Shown: in pieces, positions 25,895-35,109 of the stretch
Position numbering within the stretch: the stretch's first letter is position 1
Layout: every line of letters begins with the position of its first letter
Origin: Streptomyces umbrinus
GTDB lineage: Bacteria > Actinomycetota > Actinomycetes > Streptomycetales > Streptomycetaceae
Length of the DNA: 64,000 nucleotides
Assembly (NCBI RefSeq): GCF_030817415.1
Contig: NZ_JAUSZI010000002.1
Span: forward strand, 2,480,001-2,544,000
Direction of reading: 5' to 3'
Notes under the pieces: generated by a model
The model's input: only the letters and a program-made list of their open reading frames with translations
What the model was told of the DNA's origin: nothing
Databases searched by the model: none
Position numbers and translations under genes: made by a program

Positions 25895-26909
25895 ATGCCG
25901 AAGAACCTCCATCTCGAGCTGACCGATGATCAGCGTTGCGACCTGCGTGGGTTATTGGGCCGACGCGACCTGGCCCGGCATACCCGGCTGCGTGCGGAGT
26001 GCGTCCGGCTGCTCGACCGGGGAAGGACGGTGACCGAGGTCGCCGACCTGCTGGAGTGCAACCCGGTCACCGTCCGCGCCGCCGTCCACCGCTTCGAGAA
26101 GGGCGGGCTGGACGCGCTGCCGGACGCGCCCCGGCCCGGCCGGCCCGCCAGGATCCTGGGTCCCGAGGACCGCGCCGAGCTGGCCGACCTGCTGGACACA
26201 TCGGCCGCCGCAGGGATCACCTGGACCGCCCCGGCCCTGCGCGACTGGCTCCGCGACGAGCGGGGCGTGGAAATCTCCGCGTACTGGCTGTGGGAACTGC
26301 TGCGCCGTGACGGGTTCCGCTGGAAACGCACCCGCGACAGCGTCCGGCACCAGGCCGATCCCGTCCTCCAGCAGGCCGCCCGGGCCGAGCTGGGGGACTT
26401 GCGGCCTTGCGGCAGGCCGCCGACGCCGGACAAGGCGACCTGATCTTCCTGGACGAGTCCGGGTTCGCTCCGACCATGCCCACCGGCTACACCTGGTCAA
26501 GGATCGGGCAACGGGTGGTGGTCCCACGCGAGGACACCAGAAACCGTCGGGTCAACGTGCTCGGCGCCCAAGTCGTCGGTAGTGCCCCCGACCTGGTCTG
26601 GCAGCACACCAGCGGCAAGTTCGATGCCGGCGTGCTGCTGGAGTTCGTCTGCGTGCGGCTGGCGGGGCCAAGGCGTTCAAGGGGCGCCGACGCCAGCTGG
26701 CGAAGATCGGGGTGGAACTGTTCTACCTGCCGCCATACAGCCCGGAGTTGAACGACATCGAGCTGGTCTGGCGCCAGGCGAAGTACCAGGACTACCCACA
26801 GCGCGCCCAGACCAGCACCGAGGCCATCGGCGCCGCCGTCGACCGGGCGATGCGGCGGCAACGCGAACGGATCCGACAAGCAACACCGAACTTCACCCAA
26901 GCCGCTTAG
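25895..26909 (+). pseudogene. IS630-family transposase with two frameshifts
   Basis: The N-terminal part (from ATG 25895: MPKNLHLELTDDQRCDLRGL) carries the HTH pair typical of IS630/Tc1 transposases. A one-base loss near 26405 shifts the frame before RQAADAGQGDLIFLDESGFA, the first catalytic Asp region. A second shift near 26667 precedes AKAFKGRRRQLAKIGVELFY, then LPPYSPELNDIELVWRQAK with the terminal catalytic residue, ending at TAG 26909. Put together, the three frames give a full-length protein of about 340 aa. One -1 frameshift can be programmed in this family, but two make inactivity likely. Confidence 0.8.
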
Positions 26910-26944
26910 AGCCGGGGAGCCGCTTCGGCCCTTCGATGCAGTAC

Positions 26945-27607
26945 TCAAACCGATTCGGACGTGATGGGCAGGCCGTCCACACGCCACTCCAGCATGCCGT
27001 CGACCAGTCGGCGCGCCTTGCGCCCCCGGCTGTTGAGAAGCCGTACCGCGTCGTGAGCCAGGACGCAGTAGCTTCCGCGGCAGTAAGCCACTATCTCCCT
27101 GTCCGATGGCAGAGCCGTGAGCCGGTCGTCCAACTCCTCCAGCGGCACGCTGAAAGCTCCTGGGATGTGGCCGGCCACATATTCCTCGTGTGACCGTACG
27201 TCGAGGACGATCACGCTGCCTTCCTTCGCCCGAGCGAGCAGCTCCTCGCGACCGATGGCTTCTGTCGCCTCTCCGAGGTAGACAGCGCGTGCTCGTTCCG
27301 TGTCTGCGATGTGCGTCTGGGCCACATTACGGATCAACACGTACAACGCGGCGACATCTTCACCCGAGAGTCTGTAGTAGACACGCGTGCCCTCTCGACG
27401 GGTTGTCACGACGCCCGCTCGCTTAAGGGCTTGAAGGTGCGCGGACGCGGTGGTCAGGCCGAGCTCCGCCGCCTTGGCCAGCGAGTCCACCGTCCGCTCA
27501 CCCTGTGCGATGAGATCGAGCAGTTCCAGGCGCTTGCCGCTGCCGAATGCTTTCCCTACACGGGCGAACTGTTCGTAAAGCTCCGCCTTGAGACCCGAGT
27601 CACCCAT
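26945..27607 (-). CDS. ArsR-family HTH fused to a rhodanese domain
   Basis: The start is ATG 27607 after GAGGAG (27614-27619); an alternative GTG at 27613 abuts that site. The 220-aa protein has an ArsR winged HTH (about residues 5-85; ERTVDSLAKAAELGLTTASA, HLQALKRAGVVTTRREGTRV). A rhodanese domain follows (about 115-215) with VIVLDVRSHEEYVAGHIPGA and the active-site loop AYCRGSYC. Such fusions sense reactive sulfur or metals, in which the rhodanese Cys may carry the signal; the regulated gene is usually adjacent. No sulfur or metal gene is next to it here, only a decayed paralogue at 27958-28230. Confidence 0.88.
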   Translation of the reverse strand: MGDSGLKAELYEQFARVGKAFGSGKRLELLDLIAQGERTVDSLAKAAELGLTTASAHLQALKRAGVVTTRREGTRVYYRLSGEDVAALYVLIRNVAQTHIADTERARAVYLGEATEAIGREELLARAKEGSVIVLDVRSHEEYVAGHIPGAFSVPLEELDDRLTALPSDREIVAYCRGSYCVLAHDAVRLLNSRGRKARRLVDGMLEWRVDGLPITSESV

Positions 27608-27802
27608 ATCCACTCCTCAAGCATTTTCAAGAATAGAGTAACAGTGGGCTTGTCGACCTTGCCAGTTGGCCGCAACATATGGTTGGCCGAGCCAACCGTC
27701 GATGGCGCGAACATGTCATACCCCGACGAAGGTCCACACGCTCGCGCGGCCCTCGCCCTGGAACGCAGGCCCTCAAAATAGGGGCCATCGCCGCCTCCTC
27801 GC

Positions 27803-27866
27803 CCCGCCAGCCCGCCAGCCCGCCAGCCCGCCAGCCCGCCAGCCCGCCAGCCCGCCAGCCCGCCAG
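27803..27866 (+). repeat. Eight perfect CCCGCCAG tandem repeats
   Basis: Sixty-four bases consist of eight perfect CCCGCCAG octamers between the ArsR-rhodanese gene and its decayed paralogue. The frames through it are not protein-like (Gly/Trp/Arg or Pro/Ala/Ser runs), so the array is best treated as a non-coding tandem repeat. The unit length would suit slippage or a repeat-binding protein; neither is shown. Confidence 0.9.
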
Positions 27867-27957
27867 AGGACAAGACCAGCGGAAGCACTGCGCCCACACC
27901 ACGGTTTGGCCGATGCTTTGCCCTCACAGTGCGGCGAGAACACACTGCGACCACACG

Positions 27958-28230
27958 TCACGCCCCACCGGATTCGACGGGCAAGTCAGCCAGCCGCCAT
28001 TCCAGCATCCCGTCCGCCAGCCGCAGCGACTGTCGGCCACGAGCGGTGAGCAGCCGGCCCGTCTCCCGGGATAGCATGCAATTGGCCCCACGGCGGTATG
28101 CGACGACCTCGATGGCGGCGGGCAACTCCCCCAGCCGGACCTCGAGCTCCTCCAGTGGGATCGACAGCGCTCCGGGAATGTGTCCCGCGAGGTACTCCTC
28201 CAGCGGTCGGACATCGAGCACGGTGGCCAT
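27958..28230 (-). pseudogene. Decayed rhodanese-domain paralogue
   Basis: The 90-residue frame (MATVLDVRPLEEYLAGHIPG, then LADGMLEWRLADLPVES) is clearly homologous to the C-terminal half of the ArsR-rhodanese protein at 26945-27607. The active-site loop AYCRGxYC has become AYRRGANC, so the catalytic Cys is lost. Upstream on the same strand, a short ArsR-like N-terminal scrap (VATLKAALFDTLANAGSE, GTG after GGAGGA near 28296) ends at a stop, and the HTH itself is missing. This fits a duplicate that lost its HTH by deletion and then its catalytic Cys. Confidence 0.6.
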
Positions 28231-28309
28231 GCCGCCCGCTACTCGCTACCCGCGTTGGCGAGCGTGTCGAAGAGAGCCGCCTTGAGCGTGGCCACGCATT
28301 CCTCCATAC

Positions 28310-28319
28310 ATCCATGGAT
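28310..28319. promoter_or_regulatory. ATCCATGGAT palindrome upstream of the decayed rhodanese gene
   Basis: This 10-bp palindrome, followed by AT-rich sequence (TATATTAG), lies just upstream of the remnant ArsR start. Its half-site ATCCATG also forms the core of the terpene-synthase operator at 21013-21040. It is a possible operator; the similarity may be chance because the motif is short. Confidence 0.3.
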
Positions 28320-29331
28320 TATATTAGTACTGAGGCGATTGCTGGTGCCGGGCTCCATCGCCGCGCACACCGGACTCCGTCCGGAACCCTCAGTCCGTGA
28401 GCGGCGAAGAGGAGGGGGAACTGCTCGATCTTCGCGCAGTAGGCTGCACAGGCTTCCTCGTCGATCTGCTTCTCGAGTTCGGTCTGGGCGGAGTCGGTGA
28501 AACTCTCAGCAGGTCACACGTCTTGCGGCCTGCCCGGCGCCGCGGTCCGGCGTCAACGACCCCCGGTGCGGTCCACGTACAGGACCGCGTTCATGATCTC
28601 GCGCAGGTCGAGCTCGGGGTGGCCATGTCGGTGGCGGCGACTTCGCCGTAGCCAGCGGCCTCGTTGAGGCCCATGGCCAGACTCGTTGTGGCGAAGGAGG
28701 TGGTCCAGAAGATGCCCGGCGACGTGTGCGTGTTCATCCGCTGGACGGTGCGGGGCCATCGTCCCGGCAGCGCGGGCCATGACGGCAAGAACGTCTTCAC
28801 GCGCGGCACCGAGATGTCCGTCCAGCCCGGAGGACAGCGCGATCGTGTCCACGCACGTCTGGGTCAACCCGACGAAGTCGTACGCCTCCCATCGCACACT
28901 CGACGAGTCTCTGGCCCGGTTCAGACGCACATCGAAAATCGGCGATAAGTGCGCAAGTGTTCGACGGCGACGGGCGGCGGTACTCGTCAGCGGAGATTTG
29001 GTGCCGTTCACATGCGCCCCCTCAGTCGGTCGTCGGATTCCGCCGTCGACTCCCCGATGCAGAAGAGTATGTCCAGCCACCGACACCACGATCCCTTCCA
29101 AGATGGAGGCCGAGAGCGACCGCAGCACACGCGCGGCCGAAGGGATGCCCATACAGGGCGTGCGACCTGGTTCCCAGCGCCACGCCCGATCCTGCTCCCC
29201 GCCTGTTACTCGCGGCCCCCCAGCCTGGCTACAGCAGCTCACACGAGAAGAGGTTTTCCGACTCTACGAGGCTCCGCATGCGGAAGCGGCAAAGACTGGC
29301 TTTGCCTCAATTTCCGGCGGAAGGAAACATC
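28320..29331. other. Gene-free stretch with three minus-strand gene fragments
   Basis: No intact gene is supported. Minus-strand coding scraps are: about 28355-28515, FTDSAQTELEKQIDEEACAA followed by YCAKIEQFPLLFAAHGLRVP (unknown); 28553-28630, ELDLREIMNAVLYVDRTGG, resembling the N-terminus of IS5/IS1182-type transposases; and about 28690-28945, VRWEAYDFVGLTQTCVDTIA followed by GLDGHLGAAREDVLAVMARA (unknown). About 28950-29330 shows nothing recognisable except the leader of the next gene. Confidence 0.35.
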
Positions 29332-30261
29332 ATGGCAACCAATTCGCTTCGGGCCGATACCGCGACCGTCGGCCCCTGCCAGAAACAGGCCGACTCCGAG
29401 CCGGCACGAACGCCGGCCCAGGCATCACCTCAGGCCCGGTACCCCCGGCACACGCACGACGCATGGGCCCTCCCCATCGAGGTCCTACAGAACGCCCTGG
29501 GCGCGGAGACCTTCGAGAAGGAACTGCACGACGACGAAAAGGCCTTGCTCATCGCCCACCGCGACCGACTCCTCGTGGTCACGGTCCCAGGGCTGCCCGA
29601 CAAGTCGAGGGAGCACCTCGTTCGGCTGCTCCTCACCGAGTACATCAGGCACGGCTGGGCTGCCATCACGCTGGACTCACAGCAGAACGCGAGGTTCGGC
29701 GAAAGCCTCGAAGACGAGGCTCGCCCGATCGAGGCGTACAAGGGCGATCCCCCGGACGCGCGCGTGAAACGGATCACGGACGTGCGCAACCTCTACGACG
29801 GGTCCGTCTACGCACCGTTGCACGGCTGGCGCAGCGACGAGGAGGCAATCGCGGCGCTGCGCGAACTGATCACCGACGCTCTCGACGGCGTGGCCGAGGA
29901 CATCCCCGAGGGGGCGTATCCGCTCCCCGACGCCATCGGTGCTGCAGTCACCATCGGCTACGACGAACACGGAAAGCCCCACCCCCTGGTCTGGGTTCGC
30001 GCCGACCTCCCCAGCGGACTGCGCGCGGATCTGTGGGGGTATTGCACCGCCTTGGCCGTCGGCTTCCACCACGTGGACGTGGAACCCGACGAGAACGGCA
30101 TCTACTACGTGGGGACGGAGCGCTCCCCAGTAATCGGCCCTGGTACGGCACTGCTCGCGGCGGTCACCCTGCAGCGGCTGGGGCGCCGACCTGAGGACTG
30201 CGCCTTCCCTCTTTTCTCGTCCCCCGACCAAGCCGAGATGGCGCCGCCGTTGGCGGCATGA
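29332..30261 (+). CDS. Hypothetical protein, 309 aa
   Basis: ATG 29332 follows GGAAGGA (29319-29325) at good spacing; the frame is open upstream to 28957, but that part is unlike protein. The product is soluble and acidic, with no signal peptide or membrane segment. The first 40 residues are Pro/Ala-rich and probably disordered. A globular part follows, with DAWALPIEVLQNALGAETFE, KALLIAHRDRLLVVTVPGLP and AAVTIGYDEHGKPHPLVWVR. I do not recognise the family. A strong palindrome at 30321-30356 ends the transcript. It stands alone between mobile debris and the tad locus. Confidence 0.7.
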   Translation: MATNSLRADTATVGPCQKQADSEPARTPAQASPQARYPRHTHDAWALPIEVLQNALGAETFEKELHDDEKALLIAHRDRLLVVTVPGLPDKSREHLVRLLLTEYIRHGWAAITLDSQQNARFGESLEDEARPIEAYKGDPPDARVKRITDVRNLYDGSVYAPLHGWRSDEEAIAALRELITDALDGVAEDIPEGAYPLPDAIGAAVTIGYDEHGKPHPLVWVRADLPSGLRADLWGYCTALAVGFHHVDVEPDENGIYYVGTERSPVIGPGTALLAAVTLQRLGRRPEDCAFPLFSSPDQAEMAPPLAA

Positions 30262-30320
30262 GCCGGACGTCCGGGTGTGGTCGGCATCCACGGACCACAC
30301 CCGGAGGAACAGTGGTCGCC

Positions 30321-30356
30321 GACTGCAGGGGCACGCAGCTGCGTGCCCCTGCAGTC
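30321..30356 (+). terminator. 36-bp perfect palindrome, terminator
   Basis: GACTGCAGGGGCACGCAG (30321-30338) is followed directly by its exact reverse complement (30339-30356), 60 bases after the hypothetical gene's stop. As RNA this folds into a very stable stem with a minimal loop, the typical form of a strong Streptomyces terminator. Confidence 0.75.
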
Positions 30357-30677
30357 AATCCGGCTACGGTCGCCGCCAGAAGTGGCCTTGGACGTGAGGC
30401 CGGGAAAGCCAGCCCTGGGACAGCCACACTCCGTGCCCGCCGCGTCCGGCCTTCCCGGCGGCGCTACGGGCCACCGCCGCGCTCTCCGATTCCTCGAGCT
30501 CCCACTATCCGGCAGTGTGCTGGCCCTTCGTACGGCAGCCACCACTCCCCCGACCTGGCAGCAGCTCCGTTCCATAGCCACCTCATGCAACGGTGTTGCC
30601 GCTTTGTTGATCGAGGCTGGCATTGATCTGTCCGCCCCTCGCCGAGCTGCACGGCGGCCCTCGGGGCCACACCGCAC
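30357..30677. other. Gene-free stretch
   Basis: Nothing convincing is seen here beyond frames with shadow-like composition. It lies between the 30321-30356 terminator and a helicase-associated fragment. Confidence 0.3.
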
Positions 30678-31109
30678 ATGCTGCAGGTGATCATCGGCCT
30701 CGTGGACGAACGTGCCCAGCACGAAGCGGAGTGCGACGCCCTCGCCAAGACGAAGACTCGACCTACGGTCCTGGCGCCGCCATGGGGGCGGGCCGAAAAG
30801 CCGCACCTCTCTCGCTGCGACGGCGTTCACGATGTCAACCCGGCTCTCGTGGACCAGGCCTGCCACGGACCCGGGTTGGGAGATGATAGAGAACGGCACG
30901 AACAGCTGGGTGCATTCGACCCGTTCGGCTGCCCGGCCTGGCCCACGGAGTGGCAGCGCGCCTCCCACCTCGCCCGCCGACACCTAGAGCCAGGCTGCGA
31001 ACTGCCCACCGAATCCGGCGACGTCGTGCCCCAGGGCGAGGGCCTCGGACAGTGGACGCGTCAGCGATATCCGTTGTTCTGCGGCGAGTACTACAGCGCC
31101 CCCGTCTGA
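30678..31109 (+). pseudogene. Fragment with a helicase-associated (HA) repeat
   Basis: The C-terminal part of this 143-residue frame (WPTEWQRASHLARRHLEPGC, then ELPTESGDVVPQGEGLGQWT) matches the roughly 65-aa helicase-associated repeat that occurs in series at the C-terminus of large actinomycete DEAD-box helicases (W...hl...hG...vp...g..lG.W pattern). Only one repeat is present and no helicase core precedes it. The N-terminal half is not recognisable. It is therefore a fragment of a former helicase gene, and its tail converges on the tad-locus LysM/BTAD gene. Confidence 0.5.
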
Positions 31110-33889
31110 CGGACATGCCTCCGAGGCGTGCTGAGGGACCGGGTGGCTGGTTCGGGTTCGAGGCCGAGGTCGGCGAGGTGCCGCCGGAGGCGGGTGTAAG
31201 TGTGCCGGGCGGCGTCGTGGCGTCCGGCGGCTTGGCAGAGGCGGATGGTGTGCTGGGCCAGCCGTTCATGATCAGGGTGAATGGTGCTCAGGTGTTCCAG
31301 CAGCGTCAGAACAGCGTCCTGCTCGCGTGACGTGGCGTCGGCGCCCTCGGCCTGACGGGCCAGGCGGAGCACGGCGTCGGTGGCTTTCACGGCGCAGTGT
31401 TCGCGGATCGCGTCCGCCCACAGGTAGTCCCCGCCTTGGGCGAAGGGCCCGCGGTAGTGGGCCAGGGCGTCGCGCACGGCGGACAGGGCATCGTCCTCTT
31501 TTTTGTCCACGCCGGAGACGGAAAACGCCTCTTTCAGGCAGTGGGCAAAGTCCGCGAGATCTGTTTCCACGAGCTCCGGATGGAGTTTGTGGAGTTCCCC
31601 TTGGAGCACGATGAATTCCTGCGCGGTGATCCCGGTCGCGGCTCGCAGGGCGCGGCGTACGGCGCGGCGCAGGTTTTTCAGCGCATTGTGGTCGCAGCCG
31701 GGATCGAGGTGGAGTTTGTCGGCGATGTCGGAGGCGAGGAGCCCTGTGGGGTGGGCGGCGAGCAGAGCGAGGAATTCGTGGACTTCCCCCCGCAGATTGG
31801 TGCCGACCGGGTCCTGGTGGCCGCGGGCATACAGGGTGATTGGTCCGAGGACGTGGAGGCGTACCGGCTTGGTCTGGGCGGGCCGCGAAACCTCGACCGC
31901 GTGCGGGCGTGCGGGTGCCTCCGCCGTGGGCGTGGCGGGGATGTCGGGGTGCTCGCCGTCGGGGGGCGGGCTGGTGGGGATGGGGAGGATGCGCTGACGA
32001 GGGCGCTGGCCGTGGGCGGTGAGGAGGACTTCGGCCATGTCCCGCCCGGCCTCGGGCGTGAGGTGGAACAGCCTCAAGGGGCTGGAGGGTTGATCGTGGC
32101 CGTCGGGGTGGGCGGTGGTGCCGTCGTCGGCGATGTGCCACAGGACGGCGCCGGGCAACGGGGCACCCAGGGTAAGGATGATCAGTGTGCCGGGGCGGCT
32201 GCAGGCGGCCAGGGCCTGCAGCTGTGCAGTGTGGGCGGCGTCCGGAACGGTGAGCAGGACCAGGGTGCCCGGGCCGGTCTTCGGAGCTGAGTTGGTGCTC
32301 GCTGGCTCGGTGGCCGCAGGGTCGGTGTCCTGTTCATCCTGTGTGCGGGCGTGGGTGACCAGGTGCTGCTCGGCGGCTCGGATGGTCTCTGCGGTGTCGC
32401 TCTGAGCCAGGGCCGTGAACTGGGCGGGGAGTCCGGGCAGCAGGCTCTCGGCTAGGTGTTCGGGGACGATGACCGTGACGGGCGGCGGCCCGGGGCGCTG
32501 GCGTTCGGCGGCGGTGAGGATGCCTGCGAGCAGGGCGCGGGCGGCGCCCTCGGAGCCGGGACCGGTCCAGGCGCAGCCTCCGGGCAGAGCCAGTTCGTCG
32601 AGGGAGACCTCAGCGTTGTCCCGGACGCCGATGGTGACTGTGCCCGCACTGCGGGGTTTCTGGGGCGGGGTGCGATAGGTGACCAGCGCGTCGGGGTCCT
32701 GGGGGCGACGAGGCCGGGTGGCCGCGTGGGCGGCCTGCGCGGCTTTGTCCACCAGCGGGCTCAGGGCGGGCACCTCTGTCTCCCGGTCGGGCTCCCGCAG
32801 ACGATGTTGGTGCCAGTACCAGTAGCGGCGCGCGGCCAGCAGGCCGGCCGCCGCGGTGATGCCGATCAGGCTCGCCTCCCCGAGGCCGATAGCGGCCGGG
32901 CCCGGAATGTCCGTCTTGCGGGCTGCGGTTTCAGCGGGCCGGCCAGACTCTGCGTCGACGTGACATGCGCCTGCCTCGTGGCTGGCGTCCGTGCCTTGGT
33001 CGGGAGTTGGCTGTGTCGGCGCGGTCTCGGTGGGTGGCGCAGAAGGCGGTGAAGGCATGGCATCGGGGACGGGGGCAGGCGTCGGCGACGGGGTGGCGTT
33101 CTGGGCGACCGGGATGGTCAGTTCCCAGCCGGGCTTGATCAGGTCCGGGTCGGTGAGCTGGGCTCCGTCGCTTTGTACGCGGTCCTTGTTCAGCGCGTAG
33201 ATCCGCGGCCAGGTGAGCGCGTCTCCCATGTGCGTGTGCGCGATGTCCCACAGGGTGTCGCCCTCGATGACCGTGTACTCGATGTACCGGACTTCCCCGG
33301 CGGTGCCAGGCGGGCCGGGATGCTCCGGATCGAGCCCGGCCGACGTAGCCCCCGCCACGACTGTCACGGCGACAGCAGGAAAAGTGGGCTGGCGGACCGG
33401 AGCAGGCAGGAGTGTAGCCGTCGCGGCGATGCGCACACGTTCCTCGCCGGGCGAGGAGGGCTGCTGAGCGCCGACCGGCTGCGGGCGCCACAGACCGATC
33501 AGGGCAATAACCAGGGTGCCGATGCACAGCGCGGCCAGAGATCCCTTCACCGACAGGGCGGCCACATGCTCATCGTGGGCATGGCGGTCGCGCAGCAGCT
33601 GGGGGAGATGGGTCGTGTACCAGCAGGTCTCGCGGACCACGGTGCAGGCGAAGGCGGCCCAGCACACCCAGCCCACCACGGCCAGCAGGTCGATCATCAG
33701 CGGGTCGCCGACCGGCTGCATCAGCCGTCGGCCGAACTCCCCAAGGGAGGAGACGTGTTCGGGCCAAGGAAGGCCGGTGGCCTTCCACAGGACGTAGGGC
33801 ATCCCGGCCAGCAGGGCGAGCGTGAGGGCCAGGGTGCCGCCCGCCGTGAGCGCCGCGGTCAGCCGCTGGGGAGCGTAGGGGTGAGTCAT
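31091..33889 (-). CDS. Membrane protein with LysM and C-terminal BTAD domains, tad locus
   Basis: The start is ATG 33889 (MTHPYAPQRLTAALTAGG); a longer frame upstream is Arg-rich shadow. The 932-aa product has three N-terminal membrane segments within the first 130 or so residues. A LysM domain follows (YTVIEGDTLWDIAHTHMGDA, about 205-265), then a Pro-rich linker, another membrane segment (IGITAAAGLLAARRYW) and a cytoplasmic-looking region. The C-terminal part is a winged-helix plus bacterial transcriptional activation domain (VRLHVLGPITLYARG onward, TPR-like end). Such LysM-BTAD proteins accompany actinomycete tad/Flp loci. They may link cell-wall peptidoglycan to regulation, which is inference. 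It is last in the minus-strand array. Confidence 0.8.
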   Translation of the reverse strand: MTHPYAPQRLTAALTAGGTLALTLALLAGMPYVLWKATGLPWPEHVSSLGEFGRRLMQPVGDPLMIDLLAVVGWVCWAAFACTVVRETCWYTTHLPQLLRDRHAHDEHVAALSVKGSLAALCIGTLVIALIGLWRPQPVGAQQPSSPGEERVRIAATATLLPAPVRQPTFPAVAVTVVAGATSAGLDPEHPGPPGTAGEVRYIEYTVIEGDTLWDIAHTHMGDALTWPRIYALNKDRVQSDGAQLTDPDLIKPGWELTIPVAQNATPSPTPAPVPDAMPSPPSAPPTETAPTQPTPDQGTDASHEAGACHVDAESGRPAETAARKTDIPGPAAIGLGEASLIGITAAAGLLAARRYWYWHQHRLREPDRETEVPALSPLVDKAAQAAHAATRPRRPQDPDALVTYRTPPQKPRSAGTVTIGVRDNAEVSLDELALPGGCAWTGPGSEGAARALLAGILTAAERQRPGPPPVTVIVPEHLAESLLPGLPAQFTALAQSDTAETIRAAEQHLVTHARTQDEQDTDPAATEPASTNSAPKTGPGTLVLLTVPDAAHTAQLQALAACSRPGTLIILTLGAPLPGAVLWHIADDGTTAHPDGHDQPSSPLRLFHLTPEAGRDMAEVLLTAHGQRPRQRILPIPTSPPPDGEHPDIPATPTAEAPARPHAVEVSRPAQTKPVRLHVLGPITLYARGHQDPVGTNLRGEVHEFLALLAAHPTGLLASDIADKLHLDPGCDHNALKNLRRAVRRALRAATGITAQEFIVLQGELHKLHPELVETDLADFAHCLKEAFSVSGVDKKEDDALSAVRDALAHYRGPFAQGGDYLWADAIREHCAVKATDAVLRLARQAEGADATSREQDAVLTLLEHLSTIHPDHERLAQHTIRLCQAAGRHDAARHTYTRLRRHLADLGLEPEPATRSLSTPRRHVRQTGAL

Positions 33890-33933
33890 CGCCGGTTCGC
33901 TCTCTTCGGCCGGGAAGGGGTAGTGAACGGTCG

Positions 33934-34383
33934 TTAGGGGGTGGCGCGTTCGGCGTGTGCGGTACCAGTCGCGTGCACGGTGAGGGTGCGCACGCCGATC
34001 AGCTGGAGGATCTGGGTGCGCTGGTGGTGGGTGACCCGGACGGCCACGGCATTGCCTTTGACCGACGCGGTGCCGCTGTCGCCGGTGGAGGCGACATACG
34101 CGCGGGCTGCCGCTGCGGCCTTGTCGTGTACGAGCCGAACGTCGGCGCCGCGGCGCAGCTGTCCGACGTCGAGTTGCTGGGCGCCGGTGCGGGCCGCTTC
34201 CTGCGCCGCGTCCAGCGCCTGGGCCTTGCCGGCCAGGGCGAGCCCGCCGTCGACGACGATGCCGGCGAACAGCCACAGCGCGGCGAAGATGCCGACGACG
34301 AACGCTGTGATCTGCCCCTGGTCGTCCCCGGCCGCCAGCCGAGTGCGGACCTGCGCCAGATGCGCTCGCACGCGTCGCTTCAC
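33934..34383 (-). CDS. TadG-like pilus-associated protein
   Basis: The chosen GTG 34383 gives 149 aa. The N-terminus carries DDQGQITAFVVGIFAALWLF followed by AGIVVDGGLALAGKAQALDA. This is the single membrane segment and AQ..D..A pattern of TadE/TadG minor pseudopilins (Tad_N type), which are inserted in the membrane and help build or export Flp pili. The rest is a small extracellular beta-rich domain. The ribosome binding site is poor, so the start is uncertain. It lies 44 bases upstream of the LysM/BTAD gene on the same strand, separated from the other tad genes by two plus-strand genes. Confidence 0.75.
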   Translation of the reverse strand: MKRRVRAHLAQVRTRLAAGDDQGQITAFVVGIFAALWLFAGIVVDGGLALAGKAQALDAAQEAARTGAQQLDVGQLRRGADVRLVHDKAAAAARAYVASTGDSGTASVKGNAVAVRVTHHQRTQILQLIGVRTLTVHATGTAHAERATP

Positions 34384-34539
34384 ACTCTTGTCGGAAAATC
34401 CGTGGGTTCGGGATCGCCCTCTGCCGGAGGGTTCGTTCGGTCTGCCGTCATCGCCGGCTTCGTCGGCTCCGGCCCGCCGGTATGAGCGCGCCCCGTCTCG
34501 CCGGACGCCAGGCCCATTCGGTCCCTTAGCCTCACGGCT

Positions 34540-35073
34540 ATGCCCACCGATCACACCGTCTGCCACTGCGTCATCTGTCATCCCGCCGACGGACTGGACC
34601 CCCGAACCCAGGAGACCGTCGACGCCATCAACGAGCACGGCTGGCAGGTCATCATGATCCCCGCCGATGACCAGAGCCTGGGCTGGGCTTATTCCGTCGG
34701 CCTGTGGCACGGGCACTGGATCTCCGAGCTGGCGATGTTCGGTCTGGACATCCACCTGATGCAGAGGCTCCTCAACGACCTGGGCCGACGGACCGTCGAA
34801 GGACAGCCTCTGGAGGCCGATCAGGAAAGGCACGACATCGCCAGCGTCCCGGTCGTGCTCAAACCGGTCGACTACCGCTGGTACAAAGCATTCTTCGGCA
34901 CCGCGATCAGCTTCTACCGCAAACCTCCGTTCCCGTTTCTCCAGGTCGTCTGGCCCACTCGCGAGGGTGCCTTGCCCTGGCAGGCCGGTGGAGAAGACCT
35001 CCTTGGCCGCCAACCCCAGCTGTCGCTGCACCCCGACGAACACCCCGTCGGGGTATGGACCCAGGACCTGTGA
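34540..35073 (+). CDS. DUF4262-type protein
   Basis: The 177-aa soluble protein begins MPTDHTVCHCVICHPADGLD, with a Cys cluster (C-x-C-x2-C), then GWQVIMIPADDQSLGWAYSV, GLWHGHWISELAMFGLD and KAFFGTAISFY. This matches DUF4262, a widespread actinomycete family of unknown function. It reads opposite to the surrounding tad genes and pairs with the next small gene, so it is probably an inserted two-gene unit rather than part of the pilus machinery. Confidence 0.75.
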   Translation: MPTDHTVCHCVICHPADGLDPRTQETVDAINEHGWQVIMIPADDQSLGWAYSVGLWHGHWISELAMFGLDIHLMQRLLNDLGRRTVEGQPLEADQERHDIASVPVVLKPVDYRWYKAFFGTAISFYRKPPFPFLQVVWPTREGALPWQAGGEDLLGRQPQLSLHPDEHPVGVWTQDL

Positions 35074-35109
35074 GCCGACGGCCACCGCTGGGTCGCGGAC
35101 AATGACGCC

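Noticed and set aside
27803..27866. Possible CRISPR-like array
   Set aside because: Repeats are 8 bp, directly abutting and without spacers; it is a simple tandem repeat.
28957..29331. N-terminal extension of the 309-aa hypothetical gene
   Set aside because: No ribosome binding site and unnatural composition; ATG 29332 has GGAAGGA at proper spacing.
33890..34276. N-terminal 129 codons of the long LysM/BTAD frame
   Set aside because: Arg/Pro-rich shadow of the TadG-like gene; a good ATG exists at 33889.
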